Part shown: positions 58,629 to 64,000 of the stretch, piece after piece | Numbering within the stretch: position 1 is the stretch's first letter | Layout of the letters: each line of letters starts with the position of its first letter | Source: Nanohaloarchaea archaeon SW_7_43_1 | Lineage (GTDB): Archaea > Nanohalarchaeota > Nanosalinia > Nanosalinales > Nanosalinaceae | Assembly: GCA_003009795.1 (NCBI GenBank) | Contig: PXPE01000001.1 | Span: 632,739 to 696,738 of the forward strand | Length of the DNA: 64,000 nucleotides | Direction: 5' to 3' | Program-made: the position numbers and the translations under genes | The notes under the pieces: generated by a model | Told to the model about the DNA's origin: nothing | What the model saw: only the letters and a program-made list of their open reading frames with translations | Database searches by the model: none

Positions 58629-60422
58629 ATGCCAACAGAGAAAAACTCGAAAAAATTCATTGTAGCGATTAATCAGGAGAAAATAGAACCTGATCTGGCC
58701 CGTGAGACAGTCATAAACTTTGACCCGCTGAACCGGGCAGGAAAAGAAGGCGGTTTCTACCTAAATGAGAACGAAGAGCTTCATATTGATAATGAGGATG
58801 TGATGGAAGCTCACAAGATGGCTATCAACAAGTACCCATACGACAACGCAATCACAATGATACAGCTTCCCTTTGAGAAAGGAGATAAAGTCCACCAGTT
58901 CTTTGAAAATAGTTTCCGGCTTTACGGCTTACCTGTACCCGAAAAAGGCAGGTCAATAGGTTTGATCGGGGAAAACGGAATAGGTAAATCTATATCCCTC
59001 AAGATACTGGCCGACGATATAAAACCAAATCTAGGAGAGTGGGAAAACCCGCCGAAATGGAAAGGGATACTGAAGGAATACAGAGGGACAGGGCTACAGA
59101 ACCATTTCGATGCGCTGGCAGAAGACGAAACATCCTCAGCGTACAAACCGCAGCAAGTAGAGAAGTTACCGGATGTCTACTCAGGAGAGGTCAGAAATCT
59201 TCTGCAGAGCTCGGCAGGGAAAAAAGAAGAGATAGAAGAAATAACGAAAAAACTGGATATCAATCAGCTACTGGACCGAGATGTTGAGAACCTATCAGGA
59301 GGAGAACTACAGAGAATAGCGATCGCATCTACCCTACTAAAAGAAAAAGATATCTACATGTTCGACGAGCCCTCATCCTTCCTCGACGTTAAACAGAGAC
59401 TGAACGCTGGAAGAGAAATCGTGAGACTTGCAGAGGACAAGTCTGTGATGACAGTTGAACACGACCTGGCAACGCTGGATTTGATCGCATCTGGTATCCA
59501 CATATTCTACGGAGAGCCAGGAGGCTACGGAATGGTATCGGATACACTGTCGACAAAAGAAGGAATCAACAACTACCTTGACGGCTATCTTCCATCACAG
59601 AACGTTAGGTTCAGAAAGGAATCAATCGAGTTCGACAGGACGAAGCGATCACAGGTTGAACAGCATGAAACAGTCCTGGAGTTCCCAAATTTTTCTAAAG
59701 ATTTTGGGGAGGGAGAATTCGAACTTGAAACAGAGGCTGGAGAACTGCATGAAGAGGAAATCCTCGCTGTCTTCGGCGAGAACGGCCTAGGTAAAACAGT
59801 ATTTGCAAGGATGCTAGCAGGAGCAATAGAACCAGAGTCAGGGGATTCACCAGATATCTCAATCTCCTACAAACCACAGTACCTTGAAGCGCAGGATGAG
59901 ACAGTTCAAGAGGCACTCTCCAAACACACAAATGTTGAAAACAAGAGGTTTGAGAACCGGATTGCAGAGCCTTTAGGACTCAAAAAATTGTATGAAAACA
60001 ATCTGCAAGATCTCTCCGGCGGAGAACTACAGCGAGTTGGAATAGCAATCTGTCTTTCCAAGAACTCAGATATATACCTCCTTGATGAACCATCCGCGTA
60101 TCTTGATGTAGAGGCCCGTGTAGAGCTGGGCAGAACACTGAAACGGTTTGCACGGAAAACCGAGAAACCTCTGATGGTGATTGATCACGACCTACTGATG
60201 CTCGACTATATCGCCGATAGAGGCATAATTTTCACAGGAGAACCCGGAATAAGAGGAAGTTCTACAGAACCGACAGAGATCGGGGAAGCAATAGACCTGT
60301 TTCTGAAGGAGGTCGATCTAACCTTCAGGAAAGACCCTGATACGGGGAGACCTCGGGCTAACAAACCTGGAAGCCAGAAGGACCAGGAACAGAGAGAAAA
60401 AGGAGAATATTACGAGAAGTGA
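58629..60422 (+). CDS. ABCE1/Rli1-like ribosome recycling ATPase lacking FeS cysteines
   Basis: A 597-residue protein with two ABC ATPase domains: Walker A GENGIGKS (about 114-121) and LSGGELQR in the first, GENGLGKT and LSGGELQR in the second, plus hinge regions typical of ABCE1. ABCE1 splits ribosomes after termination. The N-terminal domain (about 10-82) aligns with the two-[4Fe-4S] domain in length and in flanking residues, but all eight Cys are replaced; in the first set they read Ile19, Ala24, Val28 and Asp32. Pro residues next to the Cys (P21, P33, P70) remain. The only Cys in the protein is in the second ATPase domain. Confidence 0.93.
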   Translation: MPTEKNSKKFIVAINQEKIEPDLARETVINFDPLNRAGKEGGFYLNENEELHIDNEDVMEAHKMAINKYPYDNAITMIQLPFEKGDKVHQFFENSFRLYGLPVPEKGRSIGLIGENGIGKSISLKILADDIKPNLGEWENPPKWKGILKEYRGTGLQNHFDALAEDETSSAYKPQQVEKLPDVYSGEVRNLLQSSAGKKEEIEEITKKLDINQLLDRDVENLSGGELQRIAIASTLLKEKDIYMFDEPSSFLDVKQRLNAGREIVRLAEDKSVMTVEHDLATLDLIASGIHIFYGEPGGYGMVSDTLSTKEGINNYLDGYLPSQNVRFRKESIEFDRTKRSQVEQHETVLEFPNFSKDFGEGEFELETEAGELHEEEILAVFGENGLGKTVFARMLAGAIEPESGDSPDISISYKPQYLEAQDETVQEALSKHTNVENKRFENRIAEPLGLKKLYENNLQDLSGGELQRVGIAICLSKNSDIYLLDEPSAYLDVEARVELGRTLKRFARKTEKPLMVIDHDLLMLDYIADRGIIFTGEPGIRGSSTEPTEIGEAIDLFLKEVDLTFRKDPDTGRPRANKPGSQKDQEQREKGEYYEK

Positions 60423-60534
60423 CAATAATGAAGTAGATGCAAATCATGTAATTCCAATAACAAAGAACCTAAACTAGTAACTGACTCTGAGCCCAGACAT
60501 TCAAATTTTATACTTGGAGGCTTAAGCCGTGACT

Positions 60535-60747
60535 ATGAAAGTCTCTTATGACGATGAGGCGGATGTACTTTCTATCAGACTGAAGGAATGTGATTCCAAA
60601 GACACCGTTCATAGAAATGACGGAATTCTTGTGAGTAAAGACAAGGAAACAGGAGAAGTAGTAGGATACACAATAATGTATTTTGGTGAAAAAGATGGTA
60701 TCAGCCTTCCATTAGACGAAAACGAAGATGGAGTAGCACCAACCTAG
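60535..60747 (+). CDS. DUF2283 protein
   Basis: About 70 residues: MKVSYDDEADVLSIRL at the start and a G-x-x-V-G-Y-T-I core match DUF2283, a small beta-rich family of unknown role often near toxin-antitoxin genes. The ATG at 60535 fits the family start; GTG at 60529 is also in frame. CAAATTTTATAC (about 60501-60512) is a TATA-like box 25-30 bases upstream. Confidence 0.85.
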   Translation: MKVSYDDEADVLSIRLKECDSKDTVHRNDGILVSKDKETGEVVGYTIMYFGEKDGISLPLDENEDGVAPT

Positions 60748-60871
60748 ACCTCGGCACTTTCAGTAGGATAAGCTGTGATAACGAAGCCCTTACTTATATT
60801 GACCACTACACAAGCGTTATTATACATCTAATCAATGTGACATATGTATTTATTGGGAGACTAAAAGCGTT

Positions 60872-61606
60872 TCACTCTTCAAGTACGAACTCAAGCCTTT
60901 CTACACTTGCTCCCTTAGAAATCCTGTTGGTAATGTTGACTCTGCCTATCTCGTCTATACTATCCACATGTGTTCCACCACAAGGACAAAGATCGTTTTC
61001 TCCTATTATCACAACTCTGAGCGGATCAACATGTTCAGGGATTATATCAAGATTGGTTCTTCCTTCTTCCACTGCTTCTTCCACCCGTTCTCGGGACATG
61101 TATTTTTTCTCGACTTCAAGCTCTCTTTCAATCAGTGTGTTAACCGATCTTTCAATCTTCTCCACATCGCTTTCATCGAAATCTGCCGGTTCAAAGTCTA
61201 TCCGAGAATAATCCTTGTGTATCTGGTTCCCGGCTGTAGATGCATTGTAGCGGTTGAGCACTACCCATGATACAACGTGTTGGGCGGTATGCATCCTCAT
61301 ATGTTTATAACGTCTCTCCCAATCAATCTCGCCTTTTATCTCGGTTTCAGCTTCTGGTAGTTCCCCTTGGATGTAGTGTCTTATTTCGCCGTGATCTCTC
61401 TGTACATCTACAACTTTCGATTCTTTTTCTCCCCAGCTGATAGTTCCTGTATCGGAGGGCTGACCACCTCCTTCCTTGTAGAAAAGTGTTTCACTAAAGC
61501 AGATATAACCGTCGTAATCTACCTCAGTTGTTTCTCTGCTTTTCGTTATTTCGGCTTCGAACTCCTTCTGGTATTCATTGTCCGGCAGATAAAGTTTTCC
61601 TGACAT
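60872..61606 (-). CDS. alaX: AlaX, Ala-tRNA editing hydrolase
   Basis: A 244-residue AlaX-type protein that removes Ser or Gly from mischarged tRNA-Ala. YKHMRMHTAQHVVSW (about 90-104) holds the H-x3-H zinc site, and LCPCGGTHVDSI (about 202-213) the late Cys/His ligands. An N-terminal beta-barrel (CFSETLFYKEGGGQPSD) matches the AlaX-M class. Normal length. Single gene, facing away from S17e. Confidence 0.93.
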   Translation of the reverse strand: MSGKLYLPDNEYQKEFEAEITKSRETTEVDYDGYICFSETLFYKEGGGQPSDTGTISWGEKESKVVDVQRDHGEIRHYIQGELPEAETEIKGEIDWERRYKHMRMHTAQHVVSWVVLNRYNASTAGNQIHKDYSRIDFEPADFDESDVEKIERSVNTLIERELEVEKKYMSRERVEEAVEEGRTNLDIIPEHVDPLRVVIIGENDLCPCGGTHVDSIDEIGRVNITNRISKGASVERLEFVLEE

Positions 61607-61726
61607 ACTAGGTTAAATGCTTTTGAATATCAAATATTTTTCGACCGGTAAAGGGCGCTACCAAACCAATTTTTCCTTTTCCTACGGGTTTGGTTTAAGA
61701 ATGTTGGGCTCGGAAAAAATACTTAT

Positions 61727-61936
61727 ATGGGACGTGTTAGACAGACTTACATTAAGAGGTTAGCGAAGGATCTAGTAGAAGCGGATCCGGAGAGATTCTC
61801 AGAAGACTTTGATGAAAACAAGGAAGAACTGAAGGATATGAATGAGTTCGAGTCAAAAAGAATCAGGAATCGTACTGCGGGCTATATTGTCAGAGTCGTA
61901 CAGAATAAAGATAAGCAGCCGACAGCACCAGCATAA
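61727..61936 (+). CDS. rps17e: Ribosomal protein S17e
   Basis: A 69-residue S17e of the small subunit: MGRVRQTYIKRLAKDLVE and SKRIRNRTAGYIVRVV are the conserved helices. A short archaeal form. The AAATACTTATATGG before and across the ATG gives the TATA region (ATACTTATATG about 61717-61727). Its last 47 bases overlap the convergent beta-propeller gene. Confidence 0.95.
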   Translation: MGRVRQTYIKRLAKDLVEADPERFSEDFDENKEELKDMNEFESKRIRNRTAGYIVRVVQNKDKQPTAPA

Positions 61937-64000
61937 TTAACTGAACTGTTTGTAACCCTGGTACTTCTTTAGATTCCAGTACAGTGGTAGTTCCTCTCAC
62001 TGTAACAGGTATTTTCTGTGTAGTGTTTATTCTGATGTCATCATCTTTGGCTGTGACTGAAAGAGTTTTTTCTCCTTTTTTCTCTGGTTCGACTCTGACA
62101 ATCATTTCTTTTTCGCCGTAAGGCTCTAGTTTATATGTTATTGAGTCCTTGCCTGACTCAGAGAAGACGGAATTAACACCTTTCAGGTATGTTGTAACAT
62201 TTCTTGATACTCCTGCATTGTTTCCGACTGTAACCAAGAAAATTTCAGATGAATCAGGTGAAGAGATAATAGATGAGTACTCGATATCAAAGTTCATATC
62301 CAGCCTGTAATTTGAACCGGTTGATCGAATAAAACTGAAAAGTCCATATGTTTTGTTTTCTCCTCCGTCACTCAACTTAACTTTCCATTTATAGACTTGG
62401 CCTATATCTACAATGTCCCATCTGTCCGATACCAGTATGTCTGTTTCTGGACCGGAGTCTTTACCCAAAAGATTACCGTCATCATCGATAAAGTATGCAT
62501 GCAGCTCTGATGATTCTTTATCCGAACCGGTACCGTTTAGATATATTTTATCATCGCTGATAATCGAATCATCACTAGGTTGATAACTGTCTAGAGATGG
62601 TGGGGAATTGACATAGAAGTTCCATGGACCTGATTTCGTAGAGTTTTCTTGATCTGAAACAATTACCCACCATTTGTATGTTTTGCCTCTTTCCAGGCTT
62701 TTTTCAATCGTAGCGAAGTCACCTGAGCTTACGCCTGAAGCGGTTCCACCCGTTGATTGGTTCGAAATATTGTTCCGGAACTTGACCTCTAGATCGTCTC
62801 CATCCGGATCTGAGACTGAAACATTGAAAACAGTGGAAGAATCGTTGATCCATTCACCATCTTTAGGGCTTTCAGGATCATTCACTTTATTCGGGGCTCT
62901 ATTGTCTTTTTGTATTATATTGTATAGTGGGGATCTTTCAGAAAAAATTCCGTTCGATTCTGCATCTGCGTACCAATAATTATCGCCCATATTAAGGTCA
63001 AAATTAACTCCACATCTGTTCCCGTCCTGAACATTACAAGTACCAATCAAAGAACCATCTCTAGCATTTATTTGATGAACCTCATCATTACCAGAACTTG
63101 AATAAACAAAGTCACCGTTAGGACCAACCGCAATACCGTACACGTTGTCTGAATGACCGTCATAAGTCCAGCCCTGACTACCATCAGACACATTGATCTG
63201 GTGGACCTTACCATCGTAATTGCCACTATATACGTAATTGTTATCAGGTCCTATATCAACTCTGAGGATATTATCAGTATGACCACCATACTTCCATTCC
63301 CTAGAACCATCAGAGGTATCTATCTTGTGGATCTCTTCGTTACCAGAACTGTAAATGTAATTATTGTTAGTACCAACCGCAATACCTCCTATACCATCAC
63401 TGTGACCTGTGTATCTCCAGTTCCGGGTACCATCATCGGAGTTAAGCTGGTGCACCTCATAATTGTCATTGCTATCGCTTCCACTGTAAACATATTCGCC
63501 GGTGGGACTCACGGCAAGACCCTTTACACTTCCCTCATGGCCTTTATAAACCCAACGCTGATCGCCATTATCGGCATCAATCTTATGGACCTCCCTATTA
63601 CCGTTAAACGTGTCGGCATCACTGCTGTAAACATAATCCCCATCAGGGCCCGCAACAACAGTGATTACAACTGAGAACGAGCCTCCTGAATGACCGGAGT
63701 AATTCCAGCCTAATGAACCATCACTGGTGTTGACCTGATGTACCTGTTTATCTTCAGAAGCGGTATACAGATAATCGCCTTTAGGGCCCACAGATACATC
63801 GTAAACCTCTTCAGTATGTTTGGTATAAGTCCAGCCTTGACTACCATCCGACACGTCTATCTGATGAACCTCGTTGTCCCAAGAAGCACTGTACAAATAA
63901 TTATTGTCAGGATTGACATCAATACCAGAAATACCACCAGAATGATCTTCATACTCCCAGCGCGGGGATCCCTTATTTCCGATGTTATTCCAAAATCTCA
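61890..64000 (-). CDS. Beta-propeller surface protein (5' end outside the window)
   Basis: At least 702 residues; the frame stays open to the window edge, so the N terminus is missing. The visible first half is a beta-propeller of at least seven 40-45-residue repeats with W-x-Y-x-x-H (GWTYTKH, GWNYSGH, RWVYKGH, NWRYTGH, EWKYGGH, GWTYDGH) and VHQI-DGS blades, like WD40/PQQ proteins. Two Fn3/Ig-like domains follow, then a beta domain and a C-terminal KEVPGLQTVQ + membrane helix + Arg tail like that of the gene at 12999. Probably displayed on the cell surface. Confidence 0.85.
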   Translation of the reverse strand, partial: RFWNNIGNKGSPRWEYEDHSGGISGIDVNPDNNYLYSASWDNEVHQIDVSDGSQGWTYTKHTEEVYDVSVGPKGDYLYTASEDKQVHQVNTSDGSLGWNYSGHSGGSFSVVITVVAGPDGDYVYSSDADTFNGNREVHKIDADNGDQRWVYKGHEGSVKGLAVSPTGEYVYSGSDSNDNYEVHQLNSDDGTRNWRYTGHSDGIGGIAVGTNNNYIYSSGNEEIHKIDTSDGSREWKYGGHTDNILRVDIGPDNNYVYSGNYDGKVHQINVSDGSQGWTYDGHSDNVYGIAVGPNGDFVYSSSGNDEVHQINARDGSLIGTCNVQDGNRCGVNFDLNMGDNYWYADAESNGIFSERSPLYNIIQKDNRAPNKVNDPESPKDGEWINDSSTVFNVSVSDPDGDDLEVKFRNNISNQSTGGTASGVSSGDFATIEKSLERGKTYKWWVIVSDQENSTKSGPWNFYVNSPPSLDSYQPSDDSIISDDKIYLNGTGSDKESSELHAYFIDDDGNLLGKDSGPETDILVSDRWDIVDIGQVYKWKVKLSDGGENKTYGLFSFIRSTGSNYRLDMNFDIEYSSIISSPDSSEIFLVTVGNNAGVSRNVTTYLKGVNSVFSESGKDSITYKLEPYGEKEMIVRVEPEKKGEKTLSVTAKDDDIRINTTQKIPVTVRGTTTVLESKEVPGLQTVQLIMLVLSAAYLYSVRL

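Noticed and set aside
1-64000. CRISPR arrays, insertion sequences, rRNA genes
   Set aside because: No regularly spaced identical repeats, no transposase ORF or terminal inverted repeats, no rRNA sequence seen.

Overview
The window looks like chromosomal DNA of a halophilic archaeon, most likely a small-genome DPANN lineage close to Nanohaloarchaeota. This is inferred from gene content and protein composition, not from a search. The archaeal signs are ribosomal proteins L40e and S17e, an ABCE1-like ATPase, a PAN-like AAA+ ATPase, GatCAB, FtsZ, AlaX, a PIN-ATPase-KH protein, three tRNA genes with introns at 37/38, and TATA boxes 25-35 bp before many starts with little or no leader. The halophile signs are very Asp/Glu-rich proteins, Tat-exported proteins, an amphi-Trp protein and a CBS-HPF fusion. 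Base composition is moderate (low 40s percent GC by eye).

Layout. 1-7 kb: MBL hydrolase, glmS, an HTH/S-layer-like regulator overlapping a PD-(D/E)XK-like protein, a Toprim protein and an MBL exonuclease-like protein. 7.2-13 kb is an accessory stretch: tRNA-Trp with a guide-RNA-like intron, a candidate structured RNA, a Fic/Doc toxin-like gene, a VRR-NUC/AbrB fusion, a HAM1 pyrophosphatase and an HTH-nucleotidyltransferase/HEPN pair. 13-19.7 kb: a two-gene operon for Cys-rich surface proteins, a Tat lipoprotein with a metzincin-like site, and a PIN/RHH toxin-antitoxin pair. 19.9-26.1 kb: nrdR followed by nrdJ, which carries two inteins. 26.4-36 kb: PIN-ATPase, DUF389, CBS-HPF, NYN, a BASS-like transporter, endonuclease IV, PAP2, L40e, EamA and tRNA-Thr. 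36.3-45 kb is peptidase-rich (HExxH zinc protein, PepF, AmpS, M32, metzincin), fitting a peptide-using lifestyle. 45.5-51.5 kb: an aminotransferase, tRNA-Gly, TrxB-like reductase, tRNA-Arg and the PAN-like ATPase. 51.5-55.9 kb: a gatC-Nudix-Zn ribbon-gatA-gatB operon. 55.9-64 kb: a hairpin-array RNA candidate, ftsZ, a KH protein, ABCE1, AlaX, S17e and a beta-propeller surface protein cut by the window end.

The strongest unexplained signals are these. (1) Four consecutive hairpins between gatC and ftsZ all present the hexaloop TTGGGC on unrelated stems, behind a separate TATA box. (2) The ABCE1 protein has lost all eight cysteines of its two FeS clusters while keeping the rest of that domain in register. 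(3) The second NrdJ intein is followed by Lys instead of Cys/Ser/Thr. (4) Two large surface proteins share a C-terminal VPG-x-Q / transmembrane / basic tail that looks like a sorting signal. (5) The tRNA-Trp intron contains a guide whose D'-like box sits exactly five bases from C34.

Limits: all calls are by eye. Family names rest on motifs, and RNA structures were paired by hand without energy calculation or covariation.
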